Positions 44,470-56,082 of a stretch of 64,000 nucleotides of DNA are shown piece by piece (positions within the stretch are counted from its first letter, which is position 1; the number at the start of each line of letters is the position of its first letter). This DNA comes from Arcuatula senhousia (taxonomy: Eukaryota > Mollusca > Bivalvia > Mytilida > Mytilidae). The notes beneath the pieces were generated by a model. The model was not told the DNA's origin, did no database searches, and saw only the letters and a program-made list of their open reading frames with translations. The stretch is taken from assembly GCA_963971305.1 (NCBI GenBank), contig OZ020304.1:79050355-79114354 (forward strand), written 5' to 3'. The position numbers were made by a program, and so were the translations under genes.

Positions 44470-46650
44470 TAGGCGAGCGGCGGATGTCAAAAAAGTCGTC
44501 TAATTAAAAAGTTTAAATTACCTAAAAACCTCATGAAAGGACAAGGTACGGTAAGGCCCGTATTTGCCCCCCTCTAAAACTGAAAATTAGAAAACTGATC
44601 TAGAGAAAAGTCCTTTTGTTATTTATTCAGTCAAATGAATGAAGAAGATAAAACAACTAAATCTATCAGAATTTTTCATGTTTATTATTTGAAATTGCTT
44701 GTCAAAACATGGTGAATATGTATGATTTCTTTCAAATTCGCGGAAAATGGACAATATTTGGGTAATATTTTCAATATTTAGATGCCAGCGACTACTTAGA
44801 CCACAGTTATTGTTTATGAACTTTAATTTGCACTATAAAATGATTATAAATCAGTTGAGAAATCCATTGTCTACGTTGTCGCTGGTCATTTAAAATAACA
44901 AAATAAGAATGAAAAGTGACATATTTCCACGATTTTGATTCTTTTGGACTACTTTAAGCCTCTATAAAATTGAAAATAGAGTAGATGATGGAAAATGTTT
45001 ACCATTGTCAAAAAGTTTAATCATCTTACTTGAAACCTTAATGATATTTAAATCATTTACTTTGAATTTGATTTTCTTAAAATAGGGGGGCCAAATATGG
45101 CCCTTACTGTACCTCGTCCTTTTTTTAACTCAAATAAAAGGCTGTTTATTCTATTTTATGGATACATATGTTTGACAAGTCGAATATGGTCATAAGATAT
45201 AAAAAAAAAATGTTTTGTACATGTACCCTATGAAAATCTCTAACGGCTTGATTTTTAATTTTTTTTTTTTTACCTAAAAACACACACACACACACAAAAA
45301 TTGTAAATCACATCATGAAATATTTTGCCCAATTCTTTGTTTTGCAATTGGAATTTTCAAAAACAATAATAGTTTTCTTCAATGTTTATCAAATTTAAAA
45401 TCATGAATAAAAGTAGCAAAAATACACGCTAATTTTAATTTGTGCAACATTGTCATTAAAATCAAACAAATTGTATACTTTGATCAAGAAAATGTTGTAA
45501 GGCTACTTTTTAGTTCAAACTGCATACTTCTGACGAATGATAATAAAGTTATACTTAATTTAATATGTTAGATTTTGAGAAAATTGACTGCAGATGACTC
45601 GGAAAACTGTCCTGTATTTACATTTTAACAATAATCTGATTGATTAGTAATTGTAAGAATTTTAATTTTTTGGTGTAATTATGAAGAATATGTGCTAGTT
45701 TTGGGTTTGTATGAACAGAAGAAATTTATTATTTGGTCTTTGCTTTTATTTTGAACCTGCGATGTTTGATAAAAGCAAAGTTTTGAAAATTTGTGAAAGG
45801 TGTACTTGACTTTTGAGGTGTGTTTGTAATGTTGAACTGAATGAAAATTCGATTACAGAAAAATAATAAATTTATGCTGTATATTTTGGGGAAAATATTT
45901 GAAATTATGTTACTAGACTATCTATTTTAAACTAAAAGTATATACTGTGCACGTAAGCATCCAGGAGCAAATCAAGAAATTTTCGAAAAAAGGGGGAGGG
46001 CTCTACATAAATAAAGCCTGGTTGTTGAAGATGTTCATGACAGTTTTGCCTGAAATCTATAAGATTTTATTTTTACATTTTGTCACTAAGCGACATTAAG
46101 GGGCTCCCGGAACACCCCACCTGCTGGAGCCGTCATTGTACAATGATTTGGTCGTCTTTTGAACTTATGACTGACGCTTAAAAAGTTCTATTCTTTGAGC
46201 TAAAATTGCACAATGTTATGACCATTTTATAGGTGTCAATCTAATATGTTCTGAAAACAAAAACTTTCATCTCTCCATTAAGTCCAAAATATCTCCCAAG
46301 GTTTGTTATTAAGTTATAAAACTTAAAAGTTTTTAAAACCTGTATTCGCCACTTAACTCTTATGTGTTTTTTAGTTAATTTTTCGATGATTTTCTTTCTT
46401 TTTTCTGTCCAAAGTTATTGTTCTCAACTTAAGTTGATTAAAGATATTTGTGTTGGTTTTTTATTCCTATTCCGTTTTAAACATGCTAATGGTAACACAG
46501 TACACTTTTTTTATTAAAAATCAGATTTCAAATGGCAAACATCGATATTATTAAAGCTGAAATATTAAACTATCAATATAGTTAAAAATATCCCATGAGG
46601 TTTTTGGGTAATTTAATTTTTTTTTCAAGACCCTTTCCGCCCCTCGCCTA
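44470..46650. mobile_element. 2.2-kb TIR DNA transposon, non-autonomous, TAC target duplication
   Basis: Terminal inverted repeats begin TAGGCGAG(C/G)GGCGGA and still match 45-60 bp in (TTAAATTACC(T/C)AAAAACC, then TCATG). TAC flanks both ends (44467-44469, 46651-46653), and removing the element restores the family C phrase GATGAGTTACAGGTCAAG. No transposase frame is present. A 3-bp duplication is compatible with PIF/Harbinger-like or Academ-like superfamilies, but I cannot assign one. Confidence 0.85.
44538..45121. mobile_element. MITE nested in the TIR transposon
   Basis: About 584 bp with imperfect inverted ends: AGGACAAGGTACGGTAAGGC at the left and, reverse complemented, AGGACGAGGTACAGTAAGGG at the right, continuing into TATTTG(C/G)CCCCC. 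No coding capacity. It starts a few bases inside the conserved TIR of the host element. Confidence 0.7.
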
Positions 46651-46795
46651 TACAGGTCAAGTTTGAGTTTTGTTCTGGTCGACTGATTTTGACCTAAATT
46701 GCAGCCCTTGGACTTATTTTGTAAAAATAACAGTTTTATTTTATTTTCCAGCAGGGCATCAGTGTCATCTTGAAACATTTCCTTGTTATTTCATG

Positions 46796-48041
46796 GTTTT
46801 TTATACGACCGCAAAATTTTGCGATCGTATAATGTTATGGCGATGTCGTCGTCGTTGTCTGGGAACATTTGGTTTCCGTGCGATAACTTGAGTAAATGTA
46901 GACCAATTGTTTTGAAATTTTGATATGATGTTTGTAACCACTAAAGGAAGGTTGGTATTGTATTTGGGGTTTGTAGCCCCTACCGTTTTAGAAAAAAGGG
47001 CCAAAAGGGGCTAAAACGGGTGTATTGACAAAACTTGTAGAATGTTTGTTGTTCATTCGATTTTGAAAATTCTTTTTTCAATGAATTCCTCATTAAATTC
47101 TGTCAACTAAATGTGTCAATTATTTTGATATTTATTGCACCGTTACATTGCTACAGGGGGTCAAAAAGGGGCCACACCCCAAAAATCGACTTTTTTATTT
47201 GAGGTCCGATTTTCAAAATTTTTTTTCATTGGAATTCTTGTGAAAATCCCTGCCTGCGTTTTTCAATCAGATTTGCAATATCTCTTACCGTTTTTGAGAA
47301 ATTAGGGGTCGAAGGGGCAAAAAACGTCCTTATTTAAAAGTTTGTTACAGCAAATAGTTTTACACAAATAAATTGATTCTAGTGGGCCAGCCAATTGTTA
47401 AGTTTCAATATGATGATTATATCCAGAAAAAAAGGTAGGTATTGTATTAAGGGTTTTTAGCCCCTACGATTTTAGCAAAAAGGGTCAAAAGGGGCTAAAA
47501 CGGGTGTATCGACAAAACTATTGTAGAATGTTTATTATTCATTCAATTTTGAAAATTCTTCTTTTGTTAAATTGCTAATTGAATTCTGTCACCTAGATGT
47601 GTCAATGGTTTTGGTACATATTTCACCGTTGAATTGCTACGGGGGGGGGCAAAGCTGGGCCACGACCTTAAACTCTACTTTTTATTTTTTGTCTGATTTT
47701 CAAAATCTTTTTTTCATTGGAATTCTTGTGCAAATCCCTGCCTGTATTTTTCAGTCAGATTTGCAATATCTCTTACAGTTTTAGAGAAATTAGGGGTCAG
47801 AGAGCCAAACATATCAATTAATGAATAAACAATACTTTTTCAATTTGATGTTGATGTAGATATATATGAATGTGTCAAATATGCATTTTAAAGACCACCA
47901 CAGGATGCATGTGTCAAAAAGCTTTGTAAGTCCACCATGGGCTGCATGTGACCAAAGCAATAGACTATCCATATTGGGCCTCCAACGTACAGGGTTTAAT
48001 TTGTTGCGGTCGTATCATGCTGCTCTCGGCGTAGCTTTTTA
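46796..48041 (+). repeat. Family B element B3, complete
   Basis: Left hairpin TTTATACGACCGCAAAATTT, TGCGATCGTAT, GTCGTCGTCGTTGTC tract, two long core units (CCAAAAGGGGCTAAAACGGG, GATTTGCAATATCTCTTAC), right end TTTGTTGCGGTCGTATCATG, CTGCTCTCGGCGTAGC. Opposite orientation to B1 and B2. Non-coding. Confidence 0.85.
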
Positions 48042-48640
48042 TTTTAAAGATAATTATGGAAATTTTTTCGTTGTTAAGTTGATTTTTGAAGAACTTTTGC
48101 AGAATGTACACTGTTTATACATGTAATTACTTATTTTTATACATCTAAGTATTTTTACATTAAAAGTTAGTAAAACTAATAAAAAATTTATCGTACACCA
48201 TATGCAATTAAGTCAGGTGGTAGGGGGTAGAAAAATATTTTCCTAACAGTTTTCTGAGCAACTACTAATCACAGCTTCTTGACATTTAATATGCAGCATC
48301 AGCATGTGGGATTGAATTTCAAGTCAGTTGCTTGCGTACTCCCGCCATTTTTATTTTTTCCTATTTGATAAATGTATCAAATACAAAGTTATTGAAATTG
48401 CACCTGTTGTGGTAAAATTATTAAATATTAAATGTATAACCTACCTACCAAAGGATTTGAGGAAGCAAAGACATACTGAAGGGGCATTTAAATCTCAAAG
48501 TCAATACAAACAAAGACGACAATTATACTGTACAGAAAACACATCTAACTGCAATCAGCATAAAGTGTTAGGTCAGATGATTTCCTTCAGGTCTCATGGT
48601 AAAACTAGATGTAATTAAAGTTTGTTTTTGGCTACAATAA
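48042..48640. other. Intergenic DNA, nothing recognised
   Basis: AT-rich; a 96-codon frame at 48328-48618 shows no family resemblance or codon structure that I would trust. Confidence 0.3.
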
Positions 48641-49219
48641 CGATGTCTCCCCCAAAAAATTCTAAGTTCAAAATGCTGCTACTCCCACAAAAATTTGAGG
48701 ATTAAAATTTCCTGATAATATTAACAACAACATATGGTGTCCTTCCTATTTACCAAGTTTCATTGAATTCCGTTCAGTAGTTTCAAAGGAGTTGTGCTGA
48801 AAAGATGAGGATGAGGATTTTCAGCAAATTTCTAAGTTCAAAGGGCCATAACTCACACTAAAATATAAGGATAAAAATTTTCTGGTAATATGCACAACAA
48901 CATATGGTGTCCTTCCTATATACCAATTTTCATTGAATTCTGTTTAGTAGTTTCCAAGGAATTGTGCTGACAAAATAATAAATGATGATTTTCAGCAAAT
49001 TTCTAAGTTCAAAGGGCCATAAGTCACACAAAAGTTTGAGGATCAAAGTTTCCTGGTATTGCACAACAACATATGGTGTTCTTCCTATCCACCAAGTTTC
49101 ATTGAATTCGGTTCAGTAGTTTCAGAGGAGTTGCGCTGACAAACTTTGTGACAGACAGATGGATGGACAGGATAAAAACAATATGCGTCTCCCCACATAA
49201 GTGGGGGGGGGGGGGGGAC
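48641..49219 (+). repeat. Family E tandem-core element, copy 1
   Basis: Begins CGATGTCTCCCCCAAAAAAT and ends ATATGCGTCTCCCCACATAA followed by a G-run (49200-49217). Three units of about 160-180 bp share CAACAACATATGGTGT(C/T)CTT, CAAGTTTCATTGAATTC and GTTCAGTAGTTTC. A GACAGACAGATGGATGGACA tract precedes the right end. Confidence 0.8.
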
Positions 49220-49479
49220 ATTAATACATTAGGATTTGAACAAATACAATTGTTCACAACATTCTTCTTGCCTGGACCACCACTTAACTAACTTGTTCAA
49301 GCTAATATTGTGCTTAAGATGAGGAGGCGCATTATTATTCTTGATTCATATGTAAAATGTCACTTGAACAGTAATTCAAGGTCAAGAATCAAAATGGAGA
49401 TACAGTTGTTGTAGGGACTTCCCTACAGTATGTGATTAGATTTGTGAGCTTGTTTTTGTCCTAAAAAATGTCCCCACTC

Positions 49480-49932
49480 CCCCAATAGAAATTTAAGGAT
49501 AAAAATTTTCTGGTAATACAGAATAAGAATAAGAATAATTTTATTAGCTCAAACTCAACTACAATAGATGGTTAAGGCCTATATAAAGTGAAATATAAAG
49601 AATACAATACATGTTTAACCTGACAATTAATATGTATGTCATTACATGTGTCTACATGTATGCACAACTGAATATGGTGTCTTTCCTACATACCATGTTT
49701 CTTTGAATTCAATTCAGTAGTTTCAGGAGAATTGCACTGACAAGTTTTCAGCAAATTCTTAAGTTCATAGGACCATAATTCCCATAAAAATTTCCTGGTA
49801 AAGATGTACAACTACATTTATTGACCTTCCTATATACCAAGTTTCGTTGAATTTGGTTCAGTAGTTTCAGAGGAGTTGCGCTGAAAGACATGACAAATAC
49901 AATATGTCTCCCCACCAAGTGTGTGGAAACAT
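49480..49932 (+). repeat. Family E element, copy 2, interrupted by a LINE tail
   Basis: Same ends and core as copy 1 (TGTCCCCACTCCCCCAATAG at left, ATATGTCTCCCCACCAAGTG at right) with two units. A LINE 3' fragment replaces the middle at 49520-49658. Confidence 0.75.
49520..49658 (-). mobile_element. LINE 3' tail fragment, same family as in ZNF830 intron 1
   Basis: AGAATAAGAATAAGAATAAT, then TTTATTAGCTCAAACTCA and AGATGGTTAAGGC match the 3' end at 32940 (TTTATTAGCACAAACTCATA, CATGGTTAAGGC). A severely 5'-truncated insertion with a short A-rich hexamer tail. Confidence 0.7.
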
Positions 49933-50149
49933 AATTGTGCAAGTGTATACAACTTCAGAGCAAAAGAATCATACTTAGAAAATTTAGAGATCAAGGTAAA
50001 ATGAATAAAATTAAAGAAGGGAATTGAACATTTATATTGTGTTGGCGAGTACACATCAGTGTTCACACATGAATAATTAACAAACACTGTATAGATTCTG
50101 ACAGATCACAAGATTTTTATGACCATTTAACTAATAAGGGAATCTTTCA

Positions 50150-50760
50150 TGGTTGCCAGGACTGTGGAGGAAACCCTGATATTCCAAGCTAGTGCTCACC
50201 CATGCCAAAAATGGTCGCAGCCAGCAACTGAAATATGCATCTTACTAAGCACCCCTAGGTGCACCTACCATACCACTTCTTGTCAGTTTGTGGGAAGAGA
50301 CTTGAACCATTCATCTGTGAGTGATCACCCATGCAAAAATACAGGTCACAGCCTGAAGCAAGCTTTGTGCATAACATCAAAAGGTACACCTACTTTATCA
50401 ATATTCCACTGGAATGGAAACAATTCTTCTGTAAGTAGCCACCGATGGGGAAAAGGTCACATCTGAAGCATGCATTTTTCTTAGTACTGTATCACTAGGT
50501 ACCTCTACCATACCAATATGGTTGATGTGGCACTTATCATTTATTTGGTATGGACCTTAATCATTCTTCTGTAAGTGGATGTGAATGTTGAGGCTTGGGG
50601 TATATAGAAGCCACCTGACTTTTGTGAGGCGAGTTCATAATTAGTGAACCCTCTTACCAAGGATAGGCATCTGGAAACCTTGACAGGTGTGGGCTCAAAC
50701 CCTTTGATGCCAACATGTGATGTAAAATCCAATGATCGATCATGGTACTCCAATATTCCT
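50150..50760 (+). repeat. Degenerate tandem repeat with SINE-like traces
   Basis: Units of about 120 bp share CACCCATGC(C)AAAAATG, GGTC(A/G)CA(G/T)C and (C/T)TACCATACCA. The opening GGTTGCCAGGACTGTGGAGG resembles the SINE body at 28930. Too eroded to classify. Confidence 0.4.
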
Positions 50761-51035
50761 TCTTTTTCTGCATTATGTTTGACAGATCAAAACTTAATCA
50801 ACTTTATGGCCAGATACCCTTTTAAAAGACCAATCCGATCAAGGTCCTTAAGATTCTGGGTAGTGGGTTTTTAAAAACTTTTGAAAATTTGGATGGATTT
50901 CACAATACTTTTAATTTGAACAAATTTCAGCTGAACTAACTTTCACAAAATGCTTAATGACCTAAGATGTGCAAAATAAATAGTATGTACATCTGCATGG
51001 TATAACAAATCATCTTAATTTTAAACCCGCCACTT

Positions 51036-51336
51036 ATTATATGTGCCTGTCCTAAGCCAGGAATCCTTGAAGAAGCTTTTGTAAGTACTCGTCTTTTAGA
51101 TGTTTTCTGTTCCTTGTTTAAGAAAGGGGTCTATCTGTGACTAATTCAGAACTGGATTTGATTTATATGCATTTTGTTAAGACCATGGGTCAATTGCTGA
51201 ACTACGAGCAGTGCCTACTGGCCTTGCTGAAGGCTGCTGGCGGTTGTCCATTGTGATTTTTCTGAATTGCTGCTCTATTGTGGGCTGTGTCGAGTACACT
51301 TACTGTATTCCACACCTCATTATTTTCTAATATCCT
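51036..51336 (+). repeat. D repeat, forward copy
   Basis: TTATATGTGCCTGTCCTAAG, CCATGGGTCAATTGCTGAAC, GAAGGCTGCTGGCGGTTGTC and terminus CACACCTCATTATTTTCTAA closely follow 21810-22110. 5'-truncated copy of that element. Confidence 0.75.
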
Positions 51337-51540
51337 GAACAAAGTAAGGTGGTTTTAAAGGAGATGCATTCATAAGATATTGATGCTTACAATCTGGTCA
51401 AATACCCTCAAAAAGTTGTTGTATGGGATGCACATGAATATTCCTGTACAAATTTTGAACCATTGTAATTGTCAATACCCATTGAAGTAGTTTCTTTTTA
51501 TTTTAGTGTGTGCTAAAAGCAAAAAAAAAAAAAAAACGTC

Positions 51541-51546
51541 TTTATT
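51541..51546 (-). terminator. Candidate poly(A) signal of MAX
   Basis: AATAAA on the minus strand (TTTATT on plus), followed on the minus strand by a T-run (A-run at about 51521-51538 on plus), a plausible cleavage and downstream element. It implies a 3' UTR of about 1.15 kb (51540-52692), in which I see no other feature. Confidence 0.45.
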
Positions 51547-52692
51547 AATTTCCTTATTTATTATTACATATATACAACAAAAACATTTCATATTTCTACA
51601 ATACTGTACAAATTATAATAAAACATTCTTATAAAAAATGGCTAAAAACTTAACACAATGATTTCTATTCATACACACATTAACCTATTAAATTATAATG
51701 TGGAGTCCAAACAAATTAGGAACACTGAAAATAAATTAAAATCTGCATAAAATACACAAAATTATGATTCTAGGCGTCAAGAACAGGTGTAAAGAATCTT
51801 GTATACAAAGATTGAAATTGTACATTAAGATAAACCAATTATTCCTGTTTTACATCTACTCAATTTTGTGAACTCAATTTGAAAGAATCTTAATAGAATT
51901 TTGGGGTCCAATACAGGTAATATTTGATACATATGCACTTGTTCAAAGTTATAATACACATTTCCACATTTTTATAGAAACATACAAACATGGTAGGTTT
52001 TTATTCTAATTACTGAGTCAATAGCACTTACAACATATTAAGTTATATTGTATTAACATACATTCATGGAAAAATAAAAAAATAAATCATTCAATAAGGA
52101 AAAACATAATAATTTCTATGGCCCAAATCAGGAAGTAGAATTTTAATAAGTCTAAAAATCTATTTGATCATAGATTTGTCATACATTAAGCACATGTAGG
52201 TTTTATCATTAAAGCTTGAAAATTTCATATCCAAATTTCAAACAGGAAGTAAATTTACAACTTCTAACAGGCCTGAAAATTGCTTATGACATAATGTTTG
52301 TCATCTAAAATCAACATACCAAATTGCAAAGTACCTTTCATTTTAGAGAAAATGTTGGGATAAAATTAATACAGACAGACAGGAGTAAAAATTTGATGTG
52401 GAGCATACATTTTTTTATCCCTCAACATAAAGCAGAAACTCCTCTGATGCATATATATATATGACTATGACACATCTTAGCTTTTTTATATATATGACCA
52501 TTTTTAAACTGCACCACTTGTTTTACTTTCAGTCATAAATATTAGTACTTGAGTCAATGTTTACTACATGGGACTAACAATACCATATCTCGACAATGAT
52601 TAAAAGAGTAAGATTTGAAAAAGACCTACATTTTTACTTTATAATGATACAGACAATTATTCAATCTGAGTAAGTTATAATGGCGACACTTG

Positions 52693-55678
52693 CTATGATG
52701 TTTTTAATTTCTTTCTACGTGTTCCTGCCAAATCTCCGTCGAGTGAACTCTCGGACTCTGATCCATCAAATCCACTACTAGAATGAGCAAATTGTCCTGT
52801 ATTCCTGGCTTTCTCTAATGCTCTAACTGAAAAATGGGAGTTGTTCATGACATTAGTGAACCTTTACCAGAAGTTGTTATAATAAAAGGTGTAAAGGTAG
52901 TTTTGGCACTAAGTTTAATTCTATTTTATATTTAGATTCATGTAGTTTGGTTTACTTTTATCTTTTAAATGTGGTCAACCTGTATCAAAAACCACTGCAC
53001 AACATCCATTATATTTTGTTAAATGCCACATATCCCAGCTCTGGACATTAATTTATAAGCTTTTTAATCTTACAGCTTTAGATATTTCAAGCCTATGTTA
53101 CATGAAAGGTTGTTTTTGTTCTTACTTTGTTGTTCCAAGGTGGAGTTCTGTTTCTTTAAATCATCTATGTCTGTTTGATGACTTTGATTTTTGCGTCGGA
53201 TGAATTGAATGTAGTCAGCTGCCTTCTTCAGTATCTGTGCTCTAGATACCTGAAATAAAAGAAAAAAGTTCTACTGTGGAAGAAGTTTTTGAAATGAAAA
53301 CAATTCAAGGTTAAAGATAGGGGTGATACATTTTACCAGTCATTTATGAGTCACACAGTTCATTGTCTATAAATATTCTGCGATTGAGAAGACAATAATA
53401 TAAAAATTGTTTGACATTTCCTTCCATAATATTAGTTCTGAAGTCCAGAAGTTGCTAATGTACATTTGTAGATAGAAATGTATAATATGTCTAATACTGT
53501 AACCAGTGATTCTTTTAGGTGCCAAGTTTTGTTACACTTGTTTAAAAGAGGATTATCAAATTTTTGGTAATTAATTTTCACATTGTTATATTATAAAATT
53601 TGTAAGAAAACATAAAACATTGCAAAATTTACCCTGTATGCCTTATTGTTTAATCAGAACCTACATATATATGTACATAATTGTATTTGACAGACTAAAG
53701 AAAGCTTTTTCTAATGTAATTTATTTGTACTAAGTTTCACAACAAGAGGCTCCCAGGAGCCTGAATCGCTTACCTGACTTTATTAAAGACTGATGGAATG
53801 AAAATATTTTGGAGCGTCTGAGGCAAAAAACATCAATAAAGAATCAAGGTTTAAGCAAGCAACAGCTTTTCTCTATCTGCAATACTTTTCATTCTATAGG
53901 CCAAAAACATGAAAAATTGCTATTTTTCACCTTTAGGGCCATCACTCATATAAGGGGTCATCTGACAACTTCAACTAAATAGAGACTTTTGTAGAGCTTT
54001 TCATGCTTAAGATGGAAGATTGCTTCAAAAATTCATATATTATACTTTTTGATTTATAACCTAAACTTTGGTCTGACCCCCCTGTTCTAATTTTAGCAAT
54101 GGCGGCTTGTTTATTTTTTGTCATCAGGCATAATTTTTTACAATCTTGGTAGCAGACATCCTGTAGATGATGTGTGCAAAGTTTTGAAGCAATCCCTCTA
54201 GTAGTTTCAGAGAAGAAGATTTTTGAAGAAAAGTTAACGATGATGGATGACGAAGGATGCAAAGTGATGGAAATATGTTCAGTTAACATAAATAAATCTC
54301 AAATATTCAGTTAACATATATGTATGTATGCAGAATGCAAACCTTCAGTACAAAGTTTCATGGTAATCAATATACAGCATACTCATCAGATAAGACATTT
54401 ATTTTTTAATTACCTTCTCTCCCTGCAAAGCTGGGACAGAGTCCCGTAAACTTGAAAAACTGTCTTTTATATGGTCTCTTCTTTTTCTTTCTAAAGCATT
54501 GTGATGTGCTCTCTTCTCAGCCTAACGCAATAATAAACATGTATATCAAGGTAAGATAAATAAAATAACTACAATACTGACAAAGTCAGGATAAATATCA
54601 GCAATAATCTTGCAGTATTTTTAAAAATATTCAAGTCCATAATGGCATTGAATTTTTACTAAATTTATTATAATTGATATATGTCTCTGTTAAAAAAGAT
54701 CTACTTGCAGAAAATCTTTATTAACCAATCATAAATATTTGTCTTGCTTGTTTTAGTTTTAACACTCACACCCAGAGTCAAAACTCATGCTTTTCCAATC
54801 CATCTCCCAACTTCAGTGTATTACCCGCTTTTTCAAAATGTTCAAAACGACCCAAAAAAAATCAAATCTATCAAAATTTAAATGTCCATGAACATGATGA
54901 AGTCATATGCCAGCGTAGCAATGTTCTAAACTATACACAGGTCTGCTGCTAAATATCATGTTGATAGAGAAACCATTTACTTGGATTTCTCCGATGTTTT
55001 CAAAAGTTTAGGCATGTGATAATAGTTGGTAATTTGCATTTGTTGGATTTTATGCAAGCTTTTAAGGCAGTGTTTCTAGAGTTTTCAAATTTGGCTGAGA
55101 TTAATTTCACAAGTAAAAGTACTATTTTCCCTTTCGGACCTAAAAATTGTATATCGTTGGAGATCAATAAGTGAAGAAAGTTTATTTTGGCACACACCAA
55201 TGTATCAATTAACTTTGAAATGCATATCAAAAGAGGGTTGAAAAATTTCCCCTATTTTCTTTTATTCAATCTTAAGCATTTATCAAATGAATGCCCACTA
55301 GAATCATAAACCCAATAACATAATATTGCTAATGTCAAAAAAAAATTTCAGTGATTTTTTTCTGCCTATTACTATGGAAACACTAGACAAATTTTGAGAC
55401 GTGTGTTTAAAAGGTGCTTTATAATATTCAGATTTAAAATGGGTAAGCTACCTGGGTCATAAACTGTGTGTTTGCAGACTGGGAGAGTTCATCGTCGTCC
55501 TCCTGAAAAAATCAAAACGAGACCATATTTGTTATTGATAAGAGGAAATTTTTGAGGTCAAAATAATGTCAGTGTTTGGTCTTTACTGGGAAATTAGAGA
55601 CTTATTTTGTAATGAACTGAACATAATTTAAGTAATTACATCGCTCTCTATATCAACATCTCTATCTTCATCGCTCAT
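52693..55678 (-). CDS. MAX: MAX orthologue, bHLH-leucine zipper transcription factor
   Basis: Exons on the minus strand: 55640-55678, 55452-55502, 54414-54521, 53126-53249, 52693-52826; total 456 nt, 151 residues (vertebrate MAX is about 160). MAX is the obligate partner of MYC, MXD and MGA proteins and binds CACGTG boxes in the nucleus. The N-terminus [13 protein letters not shown] is typical. The basic region [17 protein letters not shown] and helix 1 are in exon 3; helix 2 ([20 protein letters not shown]) and the start of the zipper ([15 protein letters not shown]) in exon 4; the zipper end, Ser/Glu-rich stretch and basic tail RRKKLKTS in exon 5. Exon 2 (17 codons, phase 0 at both ends) sits where vertebrate MAX has its optional 9-residue exon, so skipping would be in frame. 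Family A7 and G repeats lie in introns. Confidence 0.95.
53741..54272 (-). repeat. Family A element A7, short reverse copy
   Basis: Left end AACAAGAGGCTCCCAGGAGC, CTGAATCGCTTACC; one core unit (AGCAACAGCTTTTCTCTATC); the GAAGAAAAGTTAACGATGAT end region is present but the terminal hairpin is eroded. In MAX intron 3. Confidence 0.75.
54745..55340 (+). repeat. Family G repeat, copy 2
   Basis: Corresponds to 36290-36700: CATCTCCCAACTTC, TTACCCGCTTTTTCAA, TTTTGGCACACACCAATGTA and TTTGAAATGCATATCAAAAG. Lies in MAX intron 2. Class unknown. Confidence 0.5.
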
Positions 55679-55773
55679 GGTGGTATCCAGCACCCATTCA
55701 ACGTTAAAATCCGATCGAGCGAACTCGGGTTACGACCTAAAATGGCGAACCAAACAACGCCACGAGGGCTACC

Positions 55774-55779
55774 CACGTG
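55774..55779. promoter_or_regulatory. CACGTG E-box in the MAX promoter region
   Basis: A perfect palindromic CACGTG lies 96 bp upstream of the MAX start codon. On the minus strand it is directly preceded by GCCGGAAGTT, an ETS-type site. CACGTG is the site bound by MYC-MAX and MXD-MAX dimers. An AAAATGGCG stretch (YY1-like) is nearby at 55738-55746. Function is inferred. Confidence 0.5.
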
Positions 55780-55996
55780 CAACTTCCGGCATGATGTAAA
55801 CAATGAAAAACTTTAATTTGCGGGAAATTCAAACGTAAAAAAAACTACCAAAAATTCTGTTTTATTTTATCAATGGTCAAAATGGTTGTAAAATTAGGGT
55901 TTTATTAATTGTGGTGGAAATATGCTGAAGCATGTTATGATTTCAACGACACTTTAAGTTTTTATATTTTCCGGCAAAAACTTTGATCAACTACAT

Positions 55997-56044
55997 CACC
56001 GCGTCATAGACCTGTATATACAGGTCTACAGGTCTATGACCGCG
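55997..56044. repeat. Long near-perfect palindrome
   Basis: ACCGCG(-)TCATAGACCTGTA pairs with its reverse complement across a 10-bp centre; inside, a perfect 22-bp palindrome has the half-site TAGACCTGTAT. The whole could form a cruciform or hairpin. It lies between MAX and the LINE at 56083. Confidence 0.75.
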
Positions 56045-56082
56045 TACAATCAACATATGGGATTCGAAGCGGGGAATAACAG

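Larger units (their letters stand above)
42481..46795 (+). repeat. Family C element carrying nested insertions
   Basis: Left end TTTTTATGCCCGCCAACAAA, GTTGTGGGGCATATAG and a TCCGTCCTTCCGTCCGTC tract, then core units (TTGGACATCCTTGCATATAT, GTGAGTCTACCATGATGAGT, TTGACCTAAATT(A/G)CAGCC). A6 interrupts it at 42730-44409 and a TIR transposon at 44470-46650; the core resumes at 44411 and again at 46651. Confidence 0.8.

Noticed and set aside
48328..48618. 96-codon ORF
   Set aside because: No domain, splice sites or codon pattern; flanked by repeats B3 and E.
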